From contig CAJJKN010000007.1 of assembly GCA_905188085.1 (NCBI GenBank), forward strand, positions 1 to 64,000: a DNA stretch of 64,000 nucleotides. The letters run 5' to 3'. Position 1 is the stretch's first letter. Each line of letters opens with the position of its first letter. The stretch is from an uncultured Bacillota bacterium (GTDB lineage: Bacteria; Bacillota; Clostridia; Christensenellales; QAND01). Below the pieces are notes generated by a model. It had not been told where the DNA came from. It saw nothing but the letters and a program-made list of their open reading frames with translations, and searched no databases. This document shows positions 23,936 to 32,953 of this stretch, one piece after another. Made by a program: the position numbers and the translations under genes.

Positions 23936-24778
23936 TTACACGTCTTCCCAGAAAATACCAAAGGCCCCGGGGCCGATGTGCGTGCCCACCACACAGCCGA
24001 TAGACGCAATGTCAATCCGGGCCGGTTTCACTTTGCTCTGTAAAAACGCGGCAAACCTGTGCGCCGGCTGCGGATCGGAAGAATAGCCGATGCCGATGCG
24101 CTGTTCCTGTATGGGTTTTCCGCAATGCTCCGCCACATATTTGCGAATCCATTCCATGCCCTTTTGGAAGCTGCGCGCTTTATGGATCACTTCGTTGCTG
24201 CCGTCTTTCAACACATGGATGATAGGCTTGATGTTCAAAACGCTGGCCATCCTGGCCGCCAGCGGATTGATGCGCCCGCCCTTTTTCAAATATTCCACCG
24301 TATCCAGCAAAATCAACGTGCTCATCCGTGAAATGCGCGCGCGGCAGCTTTCGACAATTTCCTCATGGCTTTTGCCCTGCTCAATCATTTCCAACGCATC
24401 CATCACCGGCATCCCGCTGCCCAGCGCGGCGGTGCGGGTGTCTATTACGTCTATCTTGCCGTCCACCATATCTTTGGCCACCAGCGCGCTCTGGTAGGAG
24501 GCGCTCAGCTTGGAAGAGCAGGTGAAACACAACACGGAATCCCCCTGCGCGCAGTAGCTCTCAAACACCTGACGATACCGTTCCGGCGACGGCGCGGCCG
24601 TTACCGGCAGCTGCTCGCTTTGGGGCAGCAGCCGAAAAAACTTTTCATTGGAAAGCTCCAGCTTATCGTCAAAATTCATGCCGTTGATCGTCACTTTCAG
24701 CGGAACAATCGTAATTTTATTTTCTATCCCCAACTCCTGCGGATAATCGCACGTTGTATCAGCCACAATGCGAATCAT
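23936..24778 (-). CDS. DegV family fatty-acid-binding protein
   Basis: 280 residues from the ATG at 24778 (SD AAAGAGG, eight bases upstream). It begins MIRIVADTTCDYPQELG and contains VTAAPSPERYRQVFE and LDTRTAALGSGMP-like segments of the DegV fold. Related proteins (FakB) hold an acyl chain for phosphorylation by FakA; fakA is not in the window. A longer in-frame extension to 24916 lacks an SD. Confidence 0.9.
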   Translation of the reverse strand: MIRIVADTTCDYPQELGIENKITIVPLKVTINGMNFDDKLELSNEKFFRLLPQSEQLPVTAAPSPERYRQVFESYCAQGDSVLCFTCSSKLSASYQSALVAKDMVDGKIDVIDTRTAALGSGMPVMDALEMIEQGKSHEEIVESCRARISRMSTLILLDTVEYLKKGGRINPLAARMASVLNIKPIIHVLKDGSNEVIHKARSFQKGMEWIRKYVAEHCGKPIQEQRIGIGYSSDPQPAHRFAAFLQSKVKPARIDIASIGCVVGTHIGPGAFGIFWEDV

Positions 24779-24851
24779 ATCGCTCGCCTCTTTCTGTTTT
24801 GTCCGGTATACCGTTTTTATAAACAAAACCGCCCAACCTATTTTATTCTTC

Positions 24852-24880
24852 ATTTTACTAAACCGATTTACAAAAGTAAA
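24852..24880 (-). promoter_or_regulatory. Promoter for degV
   Basis: TTTACT (24875-24880), a 17-base spacer and TAAAAT (24852-24857) on the minus strand, about 75 bases before the start codon. Confidence 0.6.
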
Positions 24881-25066
24881 GCATATGCTTGGGGCTGTTT
24901 TTGGGGTTTTCCGCACAATTTTATGTCGTTTTCAGGAAAAGTGACACATCTGCCTCTCTTTTTTATGCCTGCCTATGTTCTCTTTTTGCCAAGGATAGTA
25001 TTTGCGTGCTTTTATGGTTTGCCAAATCAAACATCCTCCGCAGCCCCAACAAAGGATTTTTGTTTT

Positions 25067-26749
25067 TTATGCTTCCATCATTTTTGCCTGCAAAGCAGGC
25101 ACCGCTTTCATCATCCAGACATACAGCCCCACCGTGCAAAGCAGCGAAATCGCAGCCGCCACCGCCATATACGCCATCAGATCGTCAATGACAAACACAA
25201 GCAGCACCATAACCGCCAAATAAACCAACTCTGCCAGCATGCCGAGCAGGGTGTTGCCGTTGCTCTTCATGGCCCGCCGCTCGCTGTCCCAATGCAGTTT
25301 GGGGAAGCGCAGGTCGATAAAAATGCCCAATAGCACCACCGGCGCGCTCATCAGAGTGATGGCCGCGACAACCAGCAGCACCAGCCACCAGGGTGCCTGC
25401 CAGGCAAACAAAAGCGCAATGCCCATCAACAGCGCCGCCAAAAACGTAATGCTCATGGAAAACAGAATCTTGCCGCGCAGCTGTGTTTTCGGTGAAATCG
25501 GCAGCACCATCAGCAGCCAACAGGATTCCCCTTCCCGCGAATATACCGTCATGGCGCATAGATTCATCGCCGCAAAGAAATAGCCAAACCCTATGATCAG
25601 CAGCATCAGCACGGTCAGCAATTCTTTGGGCAGATATGCGTAAATATCCCCTACCGTAAGGCCGGGCATACCCACCTCGTAAAATACTTCCTGCACCGGA
25701 ATTGCAATTTTCATCATCACCACCATCAAAGGCGCCATGATAACGGAAATCAGCCCGTTCATCGCATAGGTGGGCGAGCGCAGCACGCCTTTCCATTCCT
25801 TTATGAAAATGGCCCAAATCGGCCGGTTTACCTTTGCGCCGGCCGTTTTCAGGTTCACCTTTTTGCTGCGCACCGCGGTTTCCTCCTGGGCCGCCGCGCC
25901 TTTATGATACAAATGCCCCGCCACAAAATAGCAAACGGCAAAGCACACTAGGCATACCGCCGCAAACAGCAGCAGATTGAAAAGCCCCGTGTTGCCGCCG
26001 TATACCAATGCGCTGGCCGCCCAGCGTGCCGGCGGAAACACCTGCGTAATCTGAGCCAGCAGCCCGCCGGACAACAGCGCAATCATCTGATCTGCCGTCA
26101 TGTTTTGCATCGCCATATTCAGCGCCTGCACGCCCACCAGATACACCATCAAAAAGATAAAACCAAACACCGTGGCAAATTTATCCCGGTGCCGGGTGAA
26201 AATCGTCAAATGCATCAGCAGCGCCACCACCAGGTTTACCAGCGCAAAAGGAATCATCGCCCCCAACAGCGTAATGATAAGGGCGGAGAAAATATATTGC
26301 GCCGTCACCTGCATATGCGTTGCATAGATGATAAACGTGGGCACCACAAACAGCGAAAACGTGCCGAGTTCGCCGATGAGCGAAGAGACAAATTTGCTGG
26401 CAAACACCGTGCTCTGCTTAATCGGCATAGAGGCCAAAAACGGAATGTCCTTGGCGTAATACAGGGAAAATGCATACGGAATGCCAAACACAAACACCAC
26501 CAGCATGCCCGCGATGATGCTCATCGCCAATAGCGTATCCTGAATGGTGTTGAGCACCACCAGATCAAACAGCCAATTTAACAGCCATAAATACCCCGTC
26601 AGCAGCCCGCCGCACAAAAGCACGATCATAACCAGCGAAAAAATCGCCTTGAGCCGCTCTTTCCCGCCGCTTTTTATCTGCGCTTTCAGCGACGCCAGCC
26701 CAAAGGTCAGCTTCAGCTGCAACCGCGTCAACTGCCAAAACTGCTTCAT
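25067..26749 (-). CDS. ABC-2 type transporter permease
   Basis: 560 residues with about 12 predicted transmembrane helices in two halves (about 35-240 and 330-555), separated by a basic cytoplasmic segment near 285-305. It resembles large Bacillota ABC permeases with a DUF-type architecture. It overlaps the ATPase gene by four bases and forms an exporter with it. The substrate is unknown. Confidence 0.85.
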   Translation of the reverse strand: MKQFWQLTRLQLKLTFGLASLKAQIKSGGKERLKAIFSLVMIVLLCGGLLTGYLWLLNWLFDLVVLNTIQDTLLAMSIIAGMLVVFVFGIPYAFSLYYAKDIPFLASMPIKQSTVFASKFVSSLIGELGTFSLFVVPTFIIYATHMQVTAQYIFSALIITLLGAMIPFALVNLVVALLMHLTIFTRHRDKFATVFGFIFLMVYLVGVQALNMAMQNMTADQMIALLSGGLLAQITQVFPPARWAASALVYGGNTGLFNLLLFAAVCLVCFAVCYFVAGHLYHKGAAAQEETAVRSKKVNLKTAGAKVNRPIWAIFIKEWKGVLRSPTYAMNGLISVIMAPLMVVMMKIAIPVQEVFYEVGMPGLTVGDIYAYLPKELLTVLMLLIIGFGYFFAAMNLCAMTVYSREGESCWLLMVLPISPKTQLRGKILFSMSITFLAALLMGIALLFAWQAPWWLVLLVVAAITLMSAPVVLLGIFIDLRFPKLHWDSERRAMKSNGNTLLGMLAELVYLAVMVLLVFVIDDLMAYMAVAAAISLLCTVGLYVWMMKAVPALQAKMMEA

Positions 26750-27483
26750 ACCATCGGCGCTCCTTCCGTATCGGTCAGTTCCAAAAACAGCGTTTCCAAC
26801 GATTCGTCCTTGCCCCGGCGCAGTTCTTCCAGCGTGCCCACCGCCACGATCTTGCCGTGGTTGATGATCGCAATCCTATCGCAAAGCTTTTCCGCCACTT
26901 CCAACACATGCGTAGAGAAAAACACCGTATTGCCCCGTTGGCAATGCGCCCGCATCTCCTGTTTTAACAGGTGCGCGCTTTTGGGGTCCAGCCCCACCAT
27001 CGGCTCATCCATAATCCACAATTGCGGATCGGGCAGCAGCGCCCCCGTTAGGGCCAGCTTTTGCCGCATGCCGTGCGAATAGCTTTTGATCTGCGAACCG
27101 GCCGCCTTTGTCAAATCAAACATCGTCAGATATTTTTCAATCTGCCGTTGCCTGTCCGCTTTGGCAACGCCGTACATATCCCCGATAAAATTCAGATATT
27201 CCAGCCCCGTCAGCCTGTCATACACCTGATGCGAATCCGGCGCATAGCCAAAGCAGCGCTTGGCCTCCACGGGCTGCGTTTGAATGTCAAAGCCGTTGAT
27301 TTTGATCTGCCCCTGATCCGGCGGCAAAATACCGGTCAACATTTTGATCGTCGTGGTCTTGCCTGCGCCGTTCGGGCCGATAAAGCCGAACACTTCGCCG
27401 CGCTTTACATGCAGCTGAATGTCGTCCACCGCTTTTACGGTGCTTTTGGCATAGCTTTTGGTTACATGCTCCATGGAAATCAT
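26746..27483 (-). CDS. ABC transporter ATP-binding protein
   Basis: 245 residues. Walker A GPNGAGKTTTIKML, Q-loop YAPDSHQVYDRLTG, signature YSHGMRQKLALTGALL, Walker B LWIMDEPMVGLDP and the switch His in FFSTHVLEVAEKLCD. The start at 27483 has AAGGAG seven bases upstream; the ATG at 27489 would be too close. It pairs with the permease at 25067-26749. Confidence 0.93.
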   Translation of the reverse strand: MISMEHVTKSYAKSTVKAVDDIQLHVKRGEVFGFIGPNGAGKTTTIKMLTGILPPDQGQIKINGFDIQTQPVEAKRCFGYAPDSHQVYDRLTGLEYLNFIGDMYGVAKADRQRQIEKYLTMFDLTKAAGSQIKSYSHGMRQKLALTGALLPDPQLWIMDEPMVGLDPKSAHLLKQEMRAHCQRGNTVFFSTHVLEVAEKLCDRIAIINHGKIVAVGTLEELRRGKDESLETLFLELTDTEGAPMV

Positions 27484-27529
27484 GGTCATACTCCTTCCCC
27501 AAACTCTGTAGGCGTTCAAGTTTGATAGA

Positions 27530-27558
27530 ATTATAACAATCTGTTTTTATATACACAA
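27530..27558 (-). promoter_or_regulatory. Promoter for the ABC exporter operon
   Basis: TTGTGT (27553-27558), 17-base spacer, TATAAT (27530-27535) on the minus strand, about 40 bases before the ATPase start. Confidence 0.75.
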
Positions 27559-27719
27559 GTACTTTCCGCTGTATGCAACCGAATTTAACAGACTTTTTTC
27601 ATTTTTATAAAAAGCGCTTTGCAGGTTTTTTATTTTCCGCAGCGTGCTGTTTTCCCCTTTTTCCCCGAGCATTTTTGCAAATGCAAACTGCCGTTTATTT
27701 CGTCACACACATTTTTGGG

Positions 27720-27748
27720 TTTACGGCACACGCAAATCAGCGTAAAAT
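27720..27748 (+). promoter_or_regulatory. Promoter for glpK
   Basis: TTTACG (27720-27725), 17-base spacer, TAAAAT (27743-27748), followed by a GTGAGG SD eight bases before the ATG. I see no palindrome typical of GlpR in the short leader. Confidence 0.6.
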
Positions 27749-27793
27749 GGAACCAACAAGTCGTTTAATCTTTCGTAAAGTGAGGCACCTACC

Positions 27794-29284
27794 ATGGCGA
27801 TTGTTGCTTTAGATCAGGGAACCACCAGTTCCCGTACCGTTGTTTTTGATACGCACGGCAGGCCGATAAGCCAGCAAAACCGCGCTTATGCCCAGCTGTT
27901 TCCGGAACCGGGCTGGGTGGAACACGACCCCGGCGAAATTTTGATGAGCCAGCTTTCCACCCTGCGCCAAGCCCTGGCCGAGGCGGATTTGCGCCCGCAG
28001 GATGTTTCGGTTTTGGGCATTACAAACCAGCGCGAAACCGTCATTGTCTGGGATCGGGAAACCGGGCGGCCCATCTATAACGCCATCGTTTGGCAATGCC
28101 GTCGTACGGCAAACATCATCCAAAAGCTGCAAGCAGATGGCCTGGGCCCGATGATCGCGCAGAAAACCGGCCTGCCGCTGGATGCTTATTTTTCCGCCAG
28201 CAAGCTGCAATGGATTTTAGATCATGTGCCGGATGCCCGCCAGATGGCGCGCGACGGGCGGCTGATCTGCGGCACGGTGGACACCTGGCTGCTGTGGAAC
28301 CTAACCGGCGGCAAAACCCACGCTACCGACCATACCAATGCTTCGCGCACCATGCTGTATAATCTGCACACCCATGCTTGGGATCCCGAATTGTTGGATC
28401 TGTTTAACATTCCGCGTGAAATGCTGCCGGAAATCCTGCCCTCCAGCGCCGCTTACGGCGTGACGGACGGCGATCTGGTCGGCAGCGAAATTCCCATCGG
28501 CGGCGTAGCCGGCGATCAGCAGGCCGCCCTGTTCGGCCAATGCTGTTTTGCGCCCGGCGAAGCCAAAAACACCTACGGCACCGGCTGTTTCCTTTTGATG
28601 AATACCGGCGAAACCCCCATCTCTTCCAAACAGGGGTTGATTACCACCATGGCCGCCACCCGCGAAGGCGAGCCGTTTCAGTATGTCGTGGAGGGCAGCA
28701 TCTTTGTGGCGGGCGCCGCGGTGCAATGGCTGCGCGATGAATTGAAAATCATCGACAGCGCCGCCCAAACCGAAGCGCTGGCACTGTCCGTGCCGGATAG
28801 CGGCGGCGTGGTGTTGGTACCGGCGTTCACCGGCCTTGGTGCCCCGTATTGGGATATGTATGCCCGCGGCACGCTTTTGGGTCTCACCCGCGGCACAGGC
28901 CGTGCGCATATCGCCCGCGCCACGCTGGAATCCATTGCCCTGCAAACCTACGATGTGTTAGACGCCATGCAAAAGGAAACCGGCATCGAGCTTTCTTCCC
29001 TGCGTGTGGACGGCGGCGCATCGGCCAATAATTTCCTCATGCAAACCCAGGCGGATCTTCTTAACACCAGCGTCATCCGCCCCAAAGTGCTGGAAACTAC
29101 CGCCCTCGGCGCAGCGTACCTGGCCGGGCTGGCCGCCGGCATTTGGAAAAGCACGGAGGATCTGCGTCAGTTCTGGGAATTGGACGATACCTTCGTGCCC
29201 CAGATCAGCCAGGCCGCCCGCGAAAAGCAAATTCATCATTGGCACCGCGCGGTGGACCGTGCCCGCGGCTGGGCGGAAGATTGA
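27794..29284 (+). CDS. glpK: Glycerol kinase
   Basis: 496 residues, normal length. FGGY-family motifs: ALDQGTTSSRTVVFD (phosphate loop), GITNQRETVIVWDRETG, the catalytic Asp in GGVAGDQQAALFGQ (near 245) and the C-terminal SLRVDGGASANNFLMQ. It phosphorylates glycerol to glycerol-3-phosphate. Neither glpF nor glpD/O is adjacent; the gene is monocistronic with its own promoter and a strong terminator. Confidence 0.97.
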   Translation: MAIVALDQGTTSSRTVVFDTHGRPISQQNRAYAQLFPEPGWVEHDPGEILMSQLSTLRQALAEADLRPQDVSVLGITNQRETVIVWDRETGRPIYNAIVWQCRRTANIIQKLQADGLGPMIAQKTGLPLDAYFSASKLQWILDHVPDARQMARDGRLICGTVDTWLLWNLTGGKTHATDHTNASRTMLYNLHTHAWDPELLDLFNIPREMLPEILPSSAAYGVTDGDLVGSEIPIGGVAGDQQAALFGQCCFAPGEAKNTYGTGCFLLMNTGETPISSKQGLITTMAATREGEPFQYVVEGSIFVAGAAVQWLRDELKIIDSAAQTEALALSVPDSGGVVLVPAFTGLGAPYWDMYARGTLLGLTRGTGRAHIARATLESIALQTYDVLDAMQKETGIELSSLRVDGGASANNFLMQTQADLLNTSVIRPKVLETTALGAAYLAGLAAGIWKSTEDLRQFWELDDTFVPQISQAAREKQIHHWHRAVDRARGWAED

Positions 29285-29320
29285 TTTTTCGCTTTGCCGT
29301 ACATCCTATGATAAATACCC

Positions 29321-29352
29321 TATCTCCCGGCCGTGTCGGGAGATATTTTTTT
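29321..29352 (+). terminator. Intrinsic terminator after glpK
   Basis: TATCTCCCG (29321-29329) pairs with CGGGAGATA (29337-29345), loop of seven, then seven T. Confidence 0.92.
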
Positions 29353-29730
29353 GCGCTTTTCTATGCTAGAACCTTTTTATACGGCGCATAAAATCGCCTT
29401 ATGAAATGCACCCTGCCGCTTTTTCCTCGCCGTTTCCATCCATTCCCCCGCTTTATTTTCTGCCGGCTGTTCTCTTAAAAACAGCCCATTTTCAACCTTT
29501 CTATGCCCTTTTCTGTTTGCAAAGCCATTCTGTTTTTTTATCTGTCCTTTTCCTCGGCTGTCTCTGTGTTTTCGTTTAGCGCAACTGCGCCGTCGGGGGT
29601 GTATTGGCTATAACCCCCTCTTCTTGTTTTTTCCCCGGTTGTTTTGTATACGCCAAAGCATTTGTCTTTTTTTATCCGCGGGCACATCTCCTCCAAATTT
29701 TTCCTCTTATCATTCTTAGGTTTTCCCCAT
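29353..29730. other. Gene-free interval
   Basis: About 380 pyrimidine-rich bases between two terminators of convergent transcription units. No open frame, RNA or repeat was recognised. Confidence 0.6.
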
Positions 29731-29732
29731 GC

Positions 29733-29765
29733 AAAAAGCCATCCCTTTGTCCGGGATGGCTTTTT
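29733..29765 (-). terminator. Strong terminator of the crp-ABC operon
   Basis: A perfect 13-base-pair stem (29733-29745 with 29753-29765, core AAGCCATCCC) around a seven-base loop, with A and T runs on both sides, so it may act in both directions. It lies 16 bases past the ATPase stop. Confidence 0.92.
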
Positions 29766-29780
29766 CTGTAAAAATCGCTT

Positions 29781-30383
29781 CTAGTTTTTTTCCGTATACT
29801 TAATTTTCAGCGGCGGGCCCTCCAGCTCTATAATCTGCGCACCCAGCCGAACCGCATCCTCTTTTTCATGCGTCACCAGCACAATCAGCCGCGTCTCGGC
29901 CTGCTGTTTGAAAAACGGAATCAGCGCATCGCGGCTTTCACGGTCCAGCCCTTTAAACGCTTCGTCCATCAGCCATACGTCCCCGCCGTAGCAAATCAGC
30001 CTGGCCAGCGCCACACGGCGCCGCATACCGCCGGACAGCTCCTCCGGCAGTTTATCCCAGGCCTGTTCCTCCAGCCCCATGCGGCAAAGCGCCTTTGTGG
30101 CCTGCTGCTTTTCGTTTGGGCCGAGCACCGCTTCCACGTTCTGCCGGGCCGTCAGCCAGGGCAGCAGCCTATCCTCTTGAAACAACAGCGCCACTTTGGC
30201 ATTTTCCGTATTCGCCCGGCCGCTTTGCGGGCTTTCCAGCCCCATCATCACGCGCAGCAGCGTGGTTTTCCCCGCGCCGGAAGGGCCCATCAGCGCAACC
30301 AACCCCTGTTTTGGCAAGGCCAGGCTAAATTTTTCCATCACGGTTTGCCCGCCAAACGACAGCGTAACCTCGGTTATCTTCAT
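29781..30383 (-). CDS. NitT/TauT/SsuB-type ABC transporter ATP-binding protein
   Basis: 200 residues from the ATG at 30383 (SD AAGGAGG), which overlaps the permease stop as ATGA. Walker A GPSGAGKTTLLRV, signature LSGGMRRRVALARLI, Walker B VWLMDEAFKGLD, His switch VTHEKEDAVRLG. Short for the family but complete. It powers the importer encoded by the next two genes upstream. Confidence 0.9.
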   Translation of the reverse strand: MKITEVTLSFGGQTVMEKFSLALPKQGLVALMGPSGAGKTTLLRVMMGLESPQSGRANTENAKVALLFQEDRLLPWLTARQNVEAVLGPNEKQQATKALCRMGLEEQAWDKLPEELSGGMRRRVALARLICYGGDVWLMDEAFKGLDRESRDALIPFFKQQAETRLIVLVTHEKEDAVRLGAQIIELEGPPLKIKYTEKN

Positions 30384-31150
30384 GCCCTGCGCCCTCCTTT
30401 TTTGGCGTAGCGGCCGGCCCATTGCACCATCAGCTTTTCCATGCACAGGCTCAGCACCACCACCGTTACCGTAACGGCAAACAAATCCGGCGTTTCAAAA
30501 TAAATCTTGGCATAATACAGATCGCGCCCCAGCCCTGCCGCCGGCACGCTCAACACCTCGGCCGCAATGCCGCTTTTCCACGCCATGCCGATGCCGGACG
30601 CCATTGCCGCCATAAAATAAGGAAGTACGGAGGGGATATAGACCAGCTTTAGCCTTTTCCAGCAGGAAAACCCATAGCAATGCGCCATTTCCAGCAGATC
30701 GTGTTCGGTCCGGCAAATGCCCTGCTCCACGTTGCTCCAAATCACCGGCAACACCATGATAAACGAACTGAATACCGGCACCGCTCCCGTAGACAGCCAC
30801 AAAAGCGCCAGCAAAATAAAGCTGGCCACCGGCATGGCTTTCACCGCGCTCAACAGCGGCGCCAGCAAAATTTTGGCCCAGCGCCGCTTGGCCGTCAGCG
30901 CAGCCAGGCCAATGCCCAGCACCGCCGCGCACATAAAGCCCAACACAATGCGCACAATCGACGTGCCCACCGCCTGCCAAAACGCCGCCGTGCCCATCAG
31001 CACCCACAGCCTTTGCAAAACGCGCAAAGGCGATGCCAGCAAAAATTCCTGCTGCATCGCCATCGCCGCAATTTGCCATACGGCCAGCCAAAACACCACA
31101 GCCAGCACGGTTTGTAGCTTTTTCTTATTTTGCATAGTAGAATGCGTCAT
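30380..31150 (-). CDS. NitT/TauT/SsuC-type ABC transporter permease
   Basis: 256 residues with about six transmembrane helices, a BPD_transp_1 domain and the EAA-like cytoplasmic loop (MAHCYGFSCWKRLKLVYIPSV split near 165-185). The start at 31150 or the in-frame ATG at 31135 both overlap the end of the substrate-binding gene. It imports a small anion such as a sulfonate, nitrate-like ion or pyrimidine precursor; the true substrate is unknown. Confidence 0.88.
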   Translation of the reverse strand: MTHSTMQNKKKLQTVLAVVFWLAVWQIAAMAMQQEFLLASPLRVLQRLWVLMGTAAFWQAVGTSIVRIVLGFMCAAVLGIGLAALTAKRRWAKILLAPLLSAVKAMPVASFILLALLWLSTGAVPVFSSFIMVLPVIWSNVEQGICRTEHDLLEMAHCYGFSCWKRLKLVYIPSVLPYFMAAMASGIGMAWKSGIAAEVLSVPAAGLGRDLYYAKIYFETPDLFAVTVTVVVLSLCMEKLMVQWAGRYAKKGGRRA

Positions 31151-32087
31151 CCGGCAGTTTGCCGCCTACGCTCTTAGCCTCCGCGTTAAACAACACTTCA
31201 TAGTAGCCGCCGATGGTGGTTTTCATATTCGCGCCGGTAATGCAAACGATGTTGCATTTCGGAATGGCGGATTTGGCCACTTCCGCGCTCGGCAAAATCT
31301 TGTAATTGGCCACCAGCGCCGCCGCTTCTTCTGTATTATTATTCACATAATCCACAGATTCTTTATATTCTTTCAAGAACGTCTGCACGGCGTCCGGGTG
31401 CTGTTCCAAAAACTCCGTCCGCGCCACCAAACAGCCCATCACAAGCTGACTGCCGTTATTCGTTTCGTCCCAGGCCTTTGTCAAATCCACCGCCACGCGC
31501 AAATCTTTGTTTTTCGCCATCACGTTGGTCACAAACGGTTCCGGCAATACGGCAATTTTGCTCTTTCCGGAAAGCAGCGCGCTGGCCACTTCCGCATGCT
31601 CGGATTTATACGTCACATTGGCCTTCACGCCGTTTTGCGCCAGCAGATAATCCAGCGTATACTGCGGGGTGCTGCCCTGCCCGGCGCTTACCACTTCTTT
31701 GCCGTCCAGGTCTTTTATGCTCTGCACCATATCGCCGTTTTCCACCACATACATGGTGCCCAGCGTGTTCAGCGCAATCAGTTTAATCTTTCCTTCGGTT
31801 TTGTTATACAGCGTGGCGGCCAGGTTGGTCGGCAGCGCCGCGATGTCCACTTCGCCGCTGGTCAGTTTGCCGGTCAATTCGTCCGGCGCGCCCGCCAGGG
31901 TAAACGTATAGTCCTCTTCGGCCTTGCCCTGGTCCATCTTATCCATCAGCTGCACCAGGCCCATACCGGTGGGGCCGTTGAGCGCCGCCACGTTGATCTT
32001 GGTCTTTTCCTTTGTGCCGCAGCCCGCCAGCATCGATACGCCGAGCACCGCGGCCATCAAAGCCGCTATCCACTTTTTGCCTTTCAT
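31125..32087 (-). CDS. ABC transporter substrate-binding lipoprotein (NMT1/SsuA/TauA type)
   Basis: 320 residues from the ATG at 32087 (SD GGGAGGA). Lipobox SMLAGCG after a short signal. The mature part has the type-2 periplasmic-binding fold with INVAALNGPTGMGL, GEVDIAALPTNLAATLYN and DLDGKEVVSAGQGSTPQYTL-like segments, typical of the sulfonate/nitrate/thiamine-precursor family. The ATG overlaps the stop of the Crp-type regulator (ATGA), so ligand binding and regulation are tightly linked. Confidence 0.9.
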   Translation of the reverse strand: MKGKKWIAALMAAVLGVSMLAGCGTKEKTKINVAALNGPTGMGLVQLMDKMDQGKAEEDYTFTLAGAPDELTGKLTSGEVDIAALPTNLAATLYNKTEGKIKLIALNTLGTMYVVENGDMVQSIKDLDGKEVVSAGQGSTPQYTLDYLLAQNGVKANVTYKSEHAEVASALLSGKSKIAVLPEPFVTNVMAKNKDLRVAVDLTKAWDETNNGSQLVMGCLVARTEFLEQHPDAVQTFLKEYKESVDYVNNNTEEAAALVANYKILPSAEVAKSAIPKCNIVCITGANMKTTIGGYYEVLFNAEAKSVGGKLPDDAFYYAK

Positions 32088-32791
32088 TTTTGCAATTCCT
32101 CCCTTATCGCCTGCACATCCTCCGGATGCAGCAATGCCTTTGGTTGTAAAAGTTGAATGCACTTTCCTTTCCTTGCCACCAGGCCCTTTTGTTCCAGCGT
32201 TTCCATCGCCCGATACAGCGATGCGCGCCCGATGCCCAGCAGCGAAGCCAGTTTGTTCATGCCAAACGGCAGCTCCACCGCCGGCGGATCGCCCCGGTCT
32301 TGATGATCCAGCAAATACATCGCCAGCCGGCATACCGCGCTGCCGCCCGTATACGCATCGATTTTTTGATTTAAATAATAAATGCGTCCCGTCAAAAATT
32401 CGATGTAGTTTTGCATGGCTCTGGGGCTTTGTACAAACAGCGCCGTCAGCGCGTCCTGCGGCAAAAACAGCACCTCACACCGCTTGGCTGCGCGAATTTC
32501 CGTCACATATGCCTGCGGCGCGCCAAACATAGACGCCGCTCCAAAACACTGCCCCGGGCCCAGCAGGTTCATCAGCACCGCTTCGCCCTGGGCCTGCGGT
32601 TTTGTAATTTCCACTTTGCCGCCAAGCACCAGCCCCAGGCTTTGCTTTGTATGGGTTTTATCGTAAATACACGCCCCTTTTTCATACAAAACAACCTGCA
32701 CGCCCTCGGCCTGCAAAAGCTGCGCCAGCGCCTGTTCGTCTACGCCCCGCCCCAAAAACGATTGCCGCAGCAAGGATAGGATCTGTTGCAT
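32084..32791 (-). CDS. Crp/Fnr family transcriptional regulator
   Basis: 235 residues: cyclic-nucleotide-binding-fold domain (about 25-125, LVLGGKVEI, GPGQCFGAASMFG), long dimer helix, and C-terminal winged helix (about 170-215, recognition helix GIGRASLYRAMETLEQ). The recognition helix has R-A-S-L-Y-R where E. coli CRP has R-E-T-V-G-R, so the Glu that reads TGTGA is replaced by Ala. There is no N-terminal cysteine cluster like that of Fnr. The gene heads an operon with the transporter and has a palindrome downstream of its promoter. Confidence 0.92.
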   Translation of the reverse strand: MQQILSLLRQSFLGRGVDEQALAQLLQAEGVQVVLYEKGACIYDKTHTKQSLGLVLGGKVEITKPQAQGEAVLMNLLGPGQCFGAASMFGAPQAYVTEIRAAKRCEVLFLPQDALTALFVQSPRAMQNYIEFLTGRIYYLNQKIDAYTGGSAVCRLAMYLLDHQDRGDPPAVELPFGMNKLASLLGIGRASLYRAMETLEQKGLVARKGKCIQLLQPKALLHPEDVQAIREELQK

Positions 32792-32803
32792 ACTCTTCCT
32801 CCG

Positions 32804-32829
32804 AAAAGTGTTTCATTTGATACACTTTT
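32804..32829. promoter_or_regulatory. Palindromic operator upstream of the Crp-type regulator
   Basis: AAAAGTGT (32804-32811), ten bases, ACACTTTT (32822-32829): perfect outer arms. The core GTGTTTCATTTGATACAC has the form GTGT-N-TCA-N2-TGA-N-ACAC, the symmetry and length of a Crp/Fnr site. It lies just downstream of the -10, between start point and SD, a position expected for autorepression. Confidence 0.8.
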
Positions 32830-32837
32830 TCACCCCA

Positions 32838-32865
32838 ATTATACGAAATCCGGTCAAATTGTCAA
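32838..32865 (-). promoter_or_regulatory. Sigma-A promoter of the crp-ABC operon
   Basis: TTGACA (32860-32865), a 16-base spacer and TATAAT (32838-32843) on the minus strand. Confidence 0.85.
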
Positions 32866-32891
32866 GCAAAAAAGCCCAGGCTCTCCGCAAT

Positions 32892-32933
32892 AAAAAACTG
32901 CCCCGTCGCTATTGTATGAAGCTCTAAGGCAGT
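32892..32933 (-). terminator. Possible terminator after cysK
   Basis: ACTGCC (32897-32902) pairs with GGCAGT (32928-32933) across a long loop and is followed by U residues on the minus strand. Only six pairs, so modest support. Confidence 0.45.
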
Positions 32934-32953
32934 ATGGATATAGATATGGCCGG

